Part shown: in pieces, positions 1 through 12,600 of the stretch | How the letters are laid out: each line of letters begins with the position of its first letter | How positions within the stretch are numbered: the stretch's first letter is position 1 | Assembly: GCA_934045905.1 (NCBI GenBank) | Contig: OW203771.1 | Location: 18,961,701-19,025,700 of the forward strand | Origin: Leuctra nigra | Taxonomy: Eukaryota; Arthropoda; Insecta; Plecoptera; Leuctridae | Direction: 5' to 3' | DNA length: 64,000 bases | Made by a program: the position numbers and the translations under genes | Notes under the pieces: model-generated | Databases searched by the model: none | What the model was told of the DNA's origin: nothing | Seen by the model: only the letters and a program-made list of their open reading frames with translations

Positions 1-387
1 AGGTACATAATTTTTAGTTTCCACACTTATTAATAAATATCAAATTGATCATTTCTACCATTTGAATGTGAAGAACACAATTTATTATTTAATTTTAATA
101 AAATTACAGACATCTTTTCCCACAAAAAAAATCTCGCGCCCTAAGCCTTCTGAGCTCCTTCTGACAGTCAGGCAAGGTTGTTAGAAGAGAATTAAATTAC
201 AACTTTCTTGTCGCAGTGACCAGCTTCTCATCTCAACCAAGAGGTCGTGAATAACATTTAGATGACAAAACTGTGACACGAAAAGAAAGTTGTCATTAAA
301 AGCGCTGGACTCCTCCAATCATTAGTTATTATTTAATCTAGCCATGTGCATGTGGACACACTCTAACCTCACTCTCTCCTCCGTCAG
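1..387. other. Cadherin intron, no feature seen
   Basis: AT-rich intronic sequence leading to the first exon in the window. No exon, repeat or RNA gene was recognised. Confidence 0.6.
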
Positions 388-698
388 ACCCGCTGGACTA
401 CTTCCTGCTGGACCCCGAGACCGGCGAGCTGCGCACCGCCAAGCCGCTCGACAAAGAGGCTCTCTTGGACACCACCGGCGTGGTGAACATCACGGTGCGT
501 GCGCGCGAGGTGGTGGATGGCGCGCCCGGCAACGACCCGCTCACGGTGACCACCTCGGTTGCGGCCGTCACGGTGAGAGACGTCAACGACGAGGCGCCGA
601 CGTTCGACAGAAGGGAGTACGCCATCACAGTCGTCGAGAACACGCCCGACGGAACGCCGCTGCCGCATCTCGATATGACCGTCGTTGATCCGGATATT
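388..698 (+). CDS. Cadherin exon 1 in window
   Basis: It follows the acceptor ccgtcag and ends before gtgagt. It enters needing two bases to finish a codon and leaves in phase 0. It encodes a partial EC repeat with LDPETGEL, then the linker VRDVNDEAPTF and the start of the next repeat (VVENTPDGTPL). Confidence 0.9.
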
Positions 699-3600
699 GT
701 GAGTTTATTCATCAGGAACCTTTCAGGTCCTGAGGGCAAATGCTAAAACACAAATGCCGATAAAATGCTGTATACTCCTCAGAAATTAGGGGTTTTCTTT
801 GCTCCTCTATTGATATGGGGGGGAAGAGGTAGTGCCAAAAAAATAGTCAAAATAGGCGTGGAAAATAGGAATTCCAAACAGAATAGAGTTTTTTTACTGC
901 TGCAAATTCTGTGACGAACGTACTTTAAAAGTATGTTTCACTTTGCCCTACATTCGTTGAAGCTATGGTGTAAATACATAATGTTTTCAACACATTTTAA
1001 ATAATTATATTTGCGACATAGTTTTAGAGATATTTTTATTTGTAAAGGGAGGAAAATATAGATTATAAATTAAATAATATATAGATTAAAAATTTTAATA
1101 GTTTACAGCAAACTTTCATGCATTCGCTTTTTGCTAGAGAATGACTTAAAAGTTATTTATGTACTAAACAATGTGCGTGATCTCTAGCGCTTATAAACTT
1201 GATTGCTGAATTTGTGCACATTGCACCTACTTTGTATGGCATAAAGTAAATTGATGTTCAATCTGCGCTTGGTTTCTAGGGCGTAAACTCAATGTTCACC
1301 CTGCGCTTGGTGGATCCTTCGGGAGCATTCGCCGTGGAGCCAACGGAAGTAACTGGCTCGTCGTCGGTCAGCATCCGAGTGGCCAACGGATCCCTTGACT
1401 ACGAGAATCCCAACCAACGCAAGTTCATCCTTCAGGTCATCGCGGAGGACGTGGGGCCAGGTCAGTGACATTCCTCTTTTTCAAACTATCATATTTGTAC
1501 TCCATCCATACAAACCCAGCAAACATTACGTAATCTCCATTCTCAGTTAAATCACTTCTTGATTTACTGCTGCCAAGTTATTTAGTTTTATCTATTGACA
1601 GTTGCAGATTCTTGAAAAGACATTATTATTAAGTCTATATTCTCAACAGAGCCAGGCTCCACTAGTGAGAATGTAATATAGAGAAGGGAGGAGAGGAAAC
1701 CCGGTACCGGCATGTAGCCTACTCCTGACGAAAGATACCAAGGGGACCAACGGCTTAACGTCCCTTCCGAAGGACGGTGTAACATTCACAGCACAAGCCT
1801 CCACAACCCGCGCCGTCGAGAGACTGATAACAGGTGGAGGGAGGTCGTCACACTAACCCCCAAACACCCCAGTCCCTCTGGCCCAACGGCAGCAACCTGG
1901 CAAGGCAGAGTTGAATGGTCACCCATCCAATCGCTGACCGCGCTCAATGTTGCTTAACCTCGGTGATCTAACGAGAACCGAGGTATCCAACACACCAGCC
2001 GTTGGGAGTCCAGCGCCCCAATTAAATATTGACACCATTGATTGGTATTTTATGAACTTTTAACAATTTGTTTAGTTGTAAAAATTCATTTAAAGGCCAA
2101 AAGCGCAACCAGGGACCCAAACCTTTATGAATAATGGTTCGGGTTCCGGTTCCGGTTCTGAAACAAATATTCTAAAAGGTTCGGTTCCGGTTCCGGTTCC
2201 TGCATAAAGGTTCTAGGTTCCGGTTCCGGTTCTAAAATTTTAAATCAAACTATATTATAAAACTTCAGTATTACCAATGTCTAATTTAATGGAATTGGAT
2301 TTTCCTATGAATGCAAGCACAGGTGTAGGCAGTGTCTGTATACAATTCACAGGATGGTGCGCAGAGTAAATATCAGAGGAGACACTATAGTGGCTGCAAT
2401 TTTCTCCATAAGACAACGTAAACATTCATTTTTCCTGAGCTATCATATTCAAATTGTCGGCAATGCAGTTCTCATCGCAGTAGTCAGATTCAAAAATTGA
2501 AAACTCGAGCAGCGTTTGCAAATGAAGAATTATTATTTCTTATCAAGAATTAAAAATTGCTACAAAATATACATTTTGGAAATTTTTTCAAAAAATAAAC
2601 TTTATACAACTTTGTGAATAATATTTTATCCAAGTGATATACATGATGTTTTATTAAAAGAAGGAACCTTAAAGGACCTTTAAGAACCTTTAAAAACCTA
2701 ATTGATTATAAAGGTTCGGGTTCCGGTTCCGGTTCTTCGGGAAAAAAGTATAACGGTTCCGGTTCTGGTTCCAAAATTATAAAGGTTCATACCGGTTCTA
2801 GGTTCCGGTTCCGGTTCGGGTCCCTGAGCGCAACATACCATGTTTATATTGAACTTCAAAGATGAGCTTTTGCCTCCTTAAAAGTTACACATCTCGTAAG
2901 ATGTGTGGAGATAGAAGGTAGCATTCGTACTAATTGTTATATGTTCAAGGTGTTGTTCAAATAAAATATAATAAGGTTTAACTTTTTAAAATAATATTAT
3001 TATGTTTCTCAGTAGGGTAGGTATGCTCAGTATTAATTCTTCTTGTAGATTGATGAACTTTTTATGGATATTTCTTGATAAACTTCTTATGTTTTTATTA
3101 TGTCTATTGATTCCGCTCAGGTTCCAACCTGTCTTCGACCGCCACCGTGACGGTGCAGGTGTTAGACGCGAACGACAACCTGCCGGTGTTCGAGCAAGAG
3201 TCGTTCAGCGCGAGCGTGGTCGAGACGGCGTCGCCGGGCACGGTGGTCACGACCATCACTGCCACCGACAGAGACTCGGGGAAGTTCGGGGAGGACGGCA
3301 TCGTTTACGCACTCAACGGGAACGGAGCTGACAAGTTAGTGATCGAGAGACTTTATATAGCTATACTCTGGGTCAAGATATTATAATGTAACACCTAAAG
3401 TGGGACATTTGACTAGTCAGCGTATCAAAAACTCTATATTTTGTTTCCAAAAGTTTTATCCATAAAAATTAACAGGAATAGCCAATTCCCAATTCCATTC
3501 TGATGGAATTTGATTCACGGCCATATAGATTAACATTGCATGTATTTGAATTCCATCAGAATTGGGAATTTAGAAGTTCTAGAATAGGGCCCCCAGTATT

Positions 3601-6600
3601 TGTGAAAAATATATTAAACTAGGAAAACGCTCAGTGTAACGCGTTGATGAGCAAGCACGGGTACGTGCAAATTTTGAAACCGGAAATGCGCACACAACGC
3701 ACAGAAAACACATACATCCATATTGAATTGAAATATGATATCAACTTAAAAGTATATGCTCTTCATCGAAACTTTAAAATAGCATCTAAGCACCTGGTTC
3801 ATAAAGCAAATCAGAATCAATTCAATTGGCACTGGAAAACATTCATTTCGATACTTCATTAAGTGGCTATCACACTGGGTTGCAACCCGTGGTTGGAACC
3901 AGCGTATGGACCAAATTATCAATATGCGCATGTGCAAAGACTAAAATTGGTCCCTGCACATGTGCAGAAAGATCTTGTGATCCATAAACGGGTTCCAACC
4001 ACGGGTTGCAGCCCAGTGTGATACCCACTTTACTGACAGATATTAAAAATGTCAATACGTTCATACGTTCTTAACTGATTGGGATGAAATTTTGTAAGAT
4101 AAGAGATAGAGCTGTGCGGGCAGCATTTTACAATGTCGGGTCGGGTCGGGTTCGGGTAGCTGTAAAATCCGGGTTTCCCGGGTCGGGTCGGGTAATTTGA
4201 AATTAGCAAGCATTTAATTATATTCAGTGTAAGAACATTTATTTTGTTTTTGTATTATACAAAATTTACCTAAATATATTCAATTATACAAGGAGAAGCT
4301 CCTTGTAATCAGTAGGGTGTTTTGACTGCAAATGTCGCCGTCTACTCGAGGTAGATCCATACTTTGTGTTCATAGCCAGATTGCATTTTTTACACCGTGC
4401 GATTAGGTTACTTTCCTTGGTAAAATATTTCGTCACTAAAGATGATTTTGTTGATGATTCTGTTACAATTACATTGTCAGCATCTTCAGGTTCATCTTCT
4501 ACATCGGATCGTGGCTCTTCATTGTTTATTAGGAAGCGTTTCATGTCAAAAAGTGAGAAGAAAACAAGTGAAATACAAACTGAAAACAATCTACCAAAAT
4601 CAAAATGGCGAACCAAAGGCTGTTCCACAGATGTTCCAAGTAGCAAGCAGACACCCTCTTTGCTCCGATGCTGTTGGGGGAATGTAGCACTGTTATGTTG
4701 CTTCCCCTGGAATCTTCTTACTACTAAAACTAAAACGGGGCAGCTTCGTAGGGCCGAGATGGGTAACATTTTTCTTAGTAACCAAAATGTCTGTGGGATG
4801 GCGCCAGCGGTTGGGTAACATATTTGGTAGTAACTAAAATGAGTTTTAATGAGTTTAAATGACCGATTTATGTATTAATAGTCTTTGGTAGTCTGTTGTA
4901 ATCTCAAATACATTTAAAAATGTAAATTACAGTGTCCTACGTGCATAATATCTTTGTAAAACGAAATGTCATGTCATGATTGACCCAGTTCATAGATTCC
5001 ATATTTTCAAATTTTCGTCATCTTGCCGCGTTCTAATCTCTGCCCAGTAAATAGTTTTCACATGAAAACAATTCCCACAAATAAGTGATACGTGATGGAG
5101 GCACTTCTGGCAAGATGGCTACTATTAGGTCCACATATTAATTTGTTTGTTTTTACATTTCGTGTTTCCATAAAGCAGTGAAAAAACAAAAAACCAATGA
5201 AATTGATATTTAGCTATAAATTTACTTTTGTGTCCATAACAAACAACTATATCAACTATTTGTATTTATATTTATGCAAATGCGCCCTTGATAGCCGCCA
5301 TTTACCTAGTACCACAAAATCCATCAGAGGTCAGTTGTGTTCCTTATTTTCTCGAATAGACGACTTCAGGCTACATCTTTGTACTATGTAAATTTTTGGG
5401 GTTTTTGTTTTTTTTTGTTAATTTTTGGGTCATTTTTAATAATGTAAACACTCTGTGCCGTAATTATTTGTACCGGAAATCAAAGCCGGAAATGACGTCA
5501 TTTTGTTACCCATCTCGTCCTAAAGTCGGATTAGGGTAACATCTTTGGTAGTAACTAAAATGAGTTTTAAAGAGTTTAAATGACCAATTTATGTATTAAT
5601 AGTCTTTGGTAGTCTGCTGTAGTCTCAAATACATTTAAAAATGTAAATTAGAGTGTCCTACGTGCATAATATCTTTGTAAAACGAAATGTCATCATTGAC
5701 CCAAAATAGTTTCCATATTTTCAAATTTTCGTCATCTTGCCGCGTTCTAATCTCTGCCCAGTAAATAGTTTTCACATGAAAACAAGAGACGACTTCAGGC
5801 TACATCTTTGTACAATGTAAATTTTTGGGGTTTTTTGTTTATTTTTGTTAATTTTTGGGTCATTTTTAATAATGTAAACACTCTGTACCGTAATTATTTG
5901 TACCGGAAATCAAAGCCGGAAATGACGTCATTTTGTTACCCATCTCGGCCTAAAGTCGGATTACTAAAACGGAACTACTGGCGCCATCTGTCAGGCTTTG
6001 CCGCAACTACCCGACCCGACCCGCGTAATGAAAATTCAAAACCGTTTTTCGGTTTTTACCTATGAAACCGGACCGACCCGGATTTTCGGGTACCCGCACA
6101 GCTCTAATAAGAGACAATATTGGTCTTAATGATCATGCAAAATATGAGTTTGATCAGAATTATCGAAGACCGTTTTCAATTTTCAGCCTATCAGGAGATA
6201 TTTATTTAAATTTTAACCAATGAATGGATTTCAAAAAAAATTAGGGTCTGCAAACAGAGAAGGTTGGTTTTACATGTGTGCAAAATTTCAGCTCGATCAA
6301 AGAAAAACTCTGACCTGCATAGCCAAAATATGAGTTTGATCAGAATTATCGAAGACAGTTTTTATTTTTCAGCCTATCAGGAGACATTTATTTAAATTTT
6401 AGCCAATGAATGGATTTCAAAATAATTTGGGGTCAGCAAACAGAAAAGGTTGTCTCCACATGTGTGCAAAATTTCAGCTCGATCAAAGAAAAACTCTGAC
6501 CTGTATACAGTCAGGTACCTAACAGAAAAAAAAAAACTAAAAAAAAACAGAGGTCCTTGCCAAAAGAGCCAAAAGGAGACGCTCGCTTCGCTCGCTCAAT

Positions 6601-9600
6601 AAGGGTCCAGAGCAACAGAGTGATCAATTAAAATCAATAATATTAATTTAATATCTTAAATTGAGAATAAGTAGTTCTAAGCAACATCAATCTTGCTGAA
6701 TTTTGGTAAAAACATAGGTACTACAGTCCATGTCACACGGAATTGTCCGCTAAGATATTTTGAATACCCCTTGTCCGAGAGAGAAAGATGGTCTCGGAAG
6801 ACCGCGCGATCGCCAACAGCTACTGAGGGATTGACAAAAAACCGGTTATTTGCAACATTAGGGGCCACGTCTGGCGGACAACTCCGTGTGACACGGACTG
6901 TATGTTTATTAGTTAAAAGTCTGGATCAAGACTGTACAGAGTAGAGATGTGCTTTTGGCTTGGCTTTATGTTTCCCCGAAATAAGATTGCAAATGTTTGT
7001 TTTGTTTCAGTTTCATTGTGAACAACGTGACTGGGGTGATTACGGTTGCGGAATGTCCCACGCCCGGCTTTAGAAACTGTTTGGATTACGAGACAAGACC
7101 GGTCTACTTCCTGACTTACAAGGTGACATATCAATTCAATAAGTATTACTCTGCTATGTAAACCTTTGAAACTGAAATTTTAAACCTAAGGCTATACAAT
7201 GTCTATGGTTATGGTCTTACTGCAAAAAGTCACTAAGTGACGTTTTGAAGTTCAGAGATAATTATTGGGATACGATATACTTACTTAGGTAACCTATGTA
7301 CACACTATTATTCTCATCATTGAATTATGCTCAAATATTAGACAGTGCAAAGAAATATTCACATTTAATAGCTGAGTAAATGTACTATTTATTTAGTTTT
7401 CAATCTTCACTTTTTTTAGTTTATGTCGGAGTTGAAATTGAAACTAAAATTGAAACATAAAATTGAATTTGGTAGGTTGTTTAATGAACCAACAATAAAA
7501 CAGAATTAATAATATGTCTTGAAAGTCAGAATAGTTAAAAGTGTGGGCTTCACATTGATTAAAGTATTCAGCGCTCCCTCTATAGCCCGACAGAGAGAAT
7601 GTCAGTTGTGTGACTCTGAATGTGCCCTCAGGCTGTGGACGACGAGGGCGAGGGGCAGAGCAAGAACGTGCCGCTGAAGATCACTCTGGTGGACTCCAAC
7701 GACAATCCGCCGCACTTCATCAGCAACGGGTACCGCGTGGTCATCGACGAGGGCGCCACTAACTTCGACCCGCCGCTGCAGGTCATCGCCAGGGACATCG
7801 ACAAGACCTCGGAGATCACGTACAACATCGTGGAAGGTGGGTCTTTTATTTTACATAATTTTGGCATTTACATATTTTTAAGTGAGCTTAGCGAGCATCA
7901 CCACTCTACATTACGGTTTTTCTCTATTATTTTTTTTTCTCTTTATGTTTTTGTCTGCACTGCCCAGCCTGCACCAATCAACCAATCGATCTGAAATTTT
8001 GCACACACACTAATGTATAGTTTTTTAAGGAGATCCTGTGATTAGTTGAAAATTAAAAATAGAATTGTTTGACCGATCAATTTAAAATTTTGCAAGGTCA
8101 TTGGGACCAACATATTAGGTGTTTTTGACCATTTTAAGACAAATCTGCAAAGACCTTCAACAGGTATTAGCATTTTATGGACGTATGCTTGTATTGGAAT
8201 TATTTCAAATTTATTCAAAGAAATTATCACTGCTTCTTTGATGCCAAATGCTTCATTTGGTTAGATTGTCTTTCTTTTTTTTTTTTTTTTTTTTTTTTTT
8301 TTGAAAAATTTGAAAAATTTTAAAAAAAAAATTCCAATACAAGCATACGTACATAAATACTTTGAATAAATTTTTCAAATTTATTCAAAGAAATTATCAC
8401 TGCTTCATTGATGCCAAATGCTTCATTTGGTTAGATTGTCTTTCTTTTTATTTTCAAGATCTATTATAGACCAACAACCTTCACACGCACATCAATTCGC
8501 ATAAATACGAAGGCTCCCTTATCAACGCATCACACAGAGCGATTCCCTTCGCCCAATCCACACAAACTCTGCACATGCGCAGAGTCACATAATCAACACC
8601 AAAGTGATTCTGCACATGAGCAGAACCAAGTTGATCAACCAACAGTTGCTTGTGTTGATTGGGCTCTAGTCATATAATTAATGATTCCCATGTTTCACAC
8701 AGGCAACGTACACAACCTGTTTAACATCGACCCCATCACGGGCGTGATCGCCGTGTCGAACCCTCGCGGCCTCGACATGACCAACGTGACGTCCGACGAG
8801 ATCACGCTCACCGTCGAAGCCAACGACGGACTGTTCAGCAGCACCTGCGAGGTGAACATCACCGTGCGCGACGTCAACAACAATCATCCGGTCTTCCAGC
8901 GCGAGAGCTATCTGGCGGCGGTGCAGGAGGACCAAGCCATCGGTGAGGACGGAACACTTTTGTTGGAACTACTATTCTGCCATAAACACCAAGTCTGTCT
9001 TTACTGTTTTATTTTATTTTATTTTATGCAAGTGAAGAAAAATCTTACATTAACTTAAGTTAGGAATATTATGACGGTAGAAGAATGGATTTTCAAAGAA
9101 TGCCAAAGTTTAAAGAGCAACAAAGTTGGAAAGCAGAAGGGGCAGACCGAGAGCGAAGTGGGACGGCCAGGTGAAGTGGAATGTAGAGGAAAGAGGTGAG
9201 GAGTGGAGAACAGTGACATCAGGAAGATTGTGGCAGGACAGAGAGAGGTGGAGAGGCATGGTGGAGAGGCATGGTGGAGAGGCAGCTGCGGAAGATGACG
9301 ATAAAGAAGTGTTATAAGTGAAGTTCAAAGATTGACAGTAGAATTTCACCCAACATTGTGTTGGAAGCGGGTGACAGATATTTATTAATTTTATAATTTA
9401 TCAGATTGGGTAAATTCTATGTACCTATATGTGAAGTCTGCTTGAGAATTGTTGAGTGTTATTGGCATTGTTTTCTGTTATTGATGAATATTGTCCTCCT
9501 CAGGCACGAGTGTGGAGACAGTGATGGCAACTGACGGAGACTCCGGCGCCAACGCCGTGGTGAAGTATCGGATACAGAAGGGAGCGTTCGACGAGTTCGC

Positions 9601-12600
9601 CATCGACGACGTGTCTGGCATCGTGAAGATCGCGAGCAAGCTTGACTACGACCGACGCAACTCCTACAACATCGAGATCATCGCCATCGACGGAGGTGAG
9701 TCGATCAATTTCAATTTTAACGTTTTATGCGGGGATTGTAGGTGCACGCAAATAGTATACACTCAAGAGTAGCTGGCAGAAGGCAACTTTTATGCGGGCT
9801 GTCACAAATATAATATAATTATAACTAAATGTAGATAAACACAGGGATGGGAAGAAGAAATTAGGTAGGTAATAATAAGTATTATTAGTTACCTATATTT
9901 TAATAATTTATCAATTTTTTTCCTGTATTAAACATGTCAACCATAATACAAACACAAATAGAATTGCATTGAAAATACATTTAGAAAATAATAGTTGCAG
10001 CAAATACAGATTTCTTTTGCTATCTGTTTGCACTCTAAAGTGAAATTTTGTCTAGATGTAAAAATTGTAAAAAAAAAACTTTTTCCAAGAAATTTAGCTT
10101 TTTGTGATGGATTATAGAGGTATCTCTTATGTGGAATAGATTAGTTGATATACTAATCCTAGAATAATTTGTATTATACTTGTATTATAATTTGTACTAC
10201 TTTATAATAAATAAAGTAGAATATACCTACCCACCCATGCACTTCTAATGCATCCATCATCATAAAATGTATGGCTCTGTAGGTAGATACTCTACTTATT
10301 TTGTATGCTTGTACGTACCGACCTATAAGAAGTTGTGTTGACATATTATGACTTGGCCTTGGATTGACCAACCTTGTGCCACGCAGGGAGCCCCGCGCTG
10401 AGCGGCACGACGACGCTGACCGTCAGCGTGCTCAACTCCAACGACAAGGACCCCGTGTTCGCGCCCAGCACGCAGCGCGGCTTCGTCAGCGAGGACACGG
10501 TGCCTGGCACGGTGTTCTTCACGCTACACGCCTCCGACCCAGACGTGCACTCGCAGGAGGCGCTCAACTACGCCGCCGCCGAACCCATCACGGCCATCGA
10601 CAAGAACGGCAAGCAGGTCGTCGATACGGAGGAGTTCAAGGTAGGAGGCGGCGGCAACATTGGGCTGATTCTGTGGATTTTAAGAGTTTATTCATTATTG
10701 GATGGACAGATTTGGATACAAAATCCAGAAAAACATATTGTAAAGGTTGTTTTTTACTATAAAATTACAATTTTCTTTCAGCCAAGAAAAACATCAATTA
10801 CAATCGATAATTATATCATTTAGGAGCTTATTACCTGTTACAGGACCTATTTTATACTTATTTTTCGAGTTTTACAAATATGGAGCCACATTCAAAATGT
10901 GTTTCTTTCTCCACATTAAAATAACTATGAGGCCTGTTTGCCTGTCCCCACTTTTCAGCACTTACTTACCCCAACCACAATGACCAAAATGGTAAAACAG
11001 TTCAACACTGCAATGAAAATATGAACTTGTGCTTTACCATTTGGGTGTCAAGGTGAAAAGTGGTGACAGGCAAACATAGCTTTTATTTGAATGATGTTTT
11101 AATGCACCCAAAAAGGTTGTAGTGAATTCCTTCTCCACCCTCCATGTACAGAGAGTAGGAAAAAAATGATTAGAAAATCAGTGTAAGGACGAGGGATAAA
11201 CACACTAACCTGTCCGTGTGCAGAGCTTCTTCAAGATCGACCAGATGACGGGCGAGGTGTCTGTTGCGGCGCCGCTGCTGCGCGACATCGCCTCCGAGGT
11301 GCGCATCACGGTGCTGGTGACGGACATCACCGCCAGCACGACGCAGCAGGGCAGAGGCACCCTCGTTATCACCATCATCGACGTCAATGACTTTGCACCC
11401 GTCTTCACGCATCCCTGGACCGTACAGGTGGGGAAACTTGCTTCATTATAAGCAGAATTGAGTGATCATTGGAATGTATTCATAACTAACTTCCTAACGA
11501 TTGAAATACTATTCATTTTGTTAAGTATGATAAATATTTGTGATATTTTAAACATTTCCTGAATTTAAAAAAAATCTGAAATAGCCTAAATTCGATCTTA
11601 AGATGAAATTCACTCAGTATTATTTGCAAAGTTGTGTCAAGCTCAAATGTAAAAAGGATCATCAAATGACTCCATTTGTTAATTTCTTTAATTTGATAAC
11701 TATTATGCTAAACAATTCCAATAAATTCCGATGATTCTCGTTATTGTAGAATCCCCGCCTGAAGATGGAGATGCCCGAAGAGCAGCCGGTCGGCACGATC
11801 CTGCACAAGTTCGAGGCCACCGACGAGGACTCGAACATCGCCGCCTACGTGATCGAACCCGAGTCCGAGTACTTCACCATCAACAACGCCTCGGGTGAGT
11901 TGCGAGTCTCGTTCGTTCTCGCTGGAATCTAGTCGCAAGTTGAGCTTTCATTGTGTCAGGTTTACATAATCACTTTCAATGTCGGTGAAGTCTATAATGT
12001 CAATAAAGTGGCTATCACACTGGACCAAATTTTCAATATGCGCATGTTAAATGACTGAAATTGGTCTCTGCATAATTTGAACAGAATGATCACGTGATCC
12101 ATACACAGGTTCCAACCACGGGTTGCAACCCAGTGTGATAGCCACTTAAGACTACCTACCTTTATCATCTGAACAACTTCCTAAGCTTCAGGTTTAAGCA
12201 ATACTATCCATGTTGAATATCCTTATACATATTTTGTTATAAATTTCTGGCATGTAAAACAATTAAAATAGATTCATTGAGATGCACTAGTGTTGGTGAG
12301 AATACTTACCCCCTGACCCATTATATTGGAACCAGGGATGGATTATTATTAATATCATTGAGCCAACAGTGCTTGTTAAGTAAAATAGGTTTTTATATGA
12401 ATTAGGATGTTAGTGGTGTCTATTCAAAAATGGATACCTCAGAGGTACCTCAGAGGTAGAAGGGTGGAAGTCCATTTCAATGATTCTTGAGGCGAGCTCA
12501 TAAAACTGTACTTCTGTATTTATTTAATTAAACATATTTTAAATGGTGATTTCAGTCATATGGCAATTGATAGAACCTATTACATCTTTCCAAAATTGTG

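Larger units (their letters stand above)
4107..6106. mobile_element. hAT-like element, 2.0 kb, TSD ATAAGAGA, with nested insertions
   Basis: TIRs TAGAGCTGTGCGGG and CCCGCACAGCTCTA are flanked by perfect ATAAGAGA. GGGTCGGGTCGGG-type subterminal repeats lie at both ends. The minus strand at 4284-4550 still encodes a BED-type zinc finger, and a second element is inserted inside. Confidence 0.9.
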
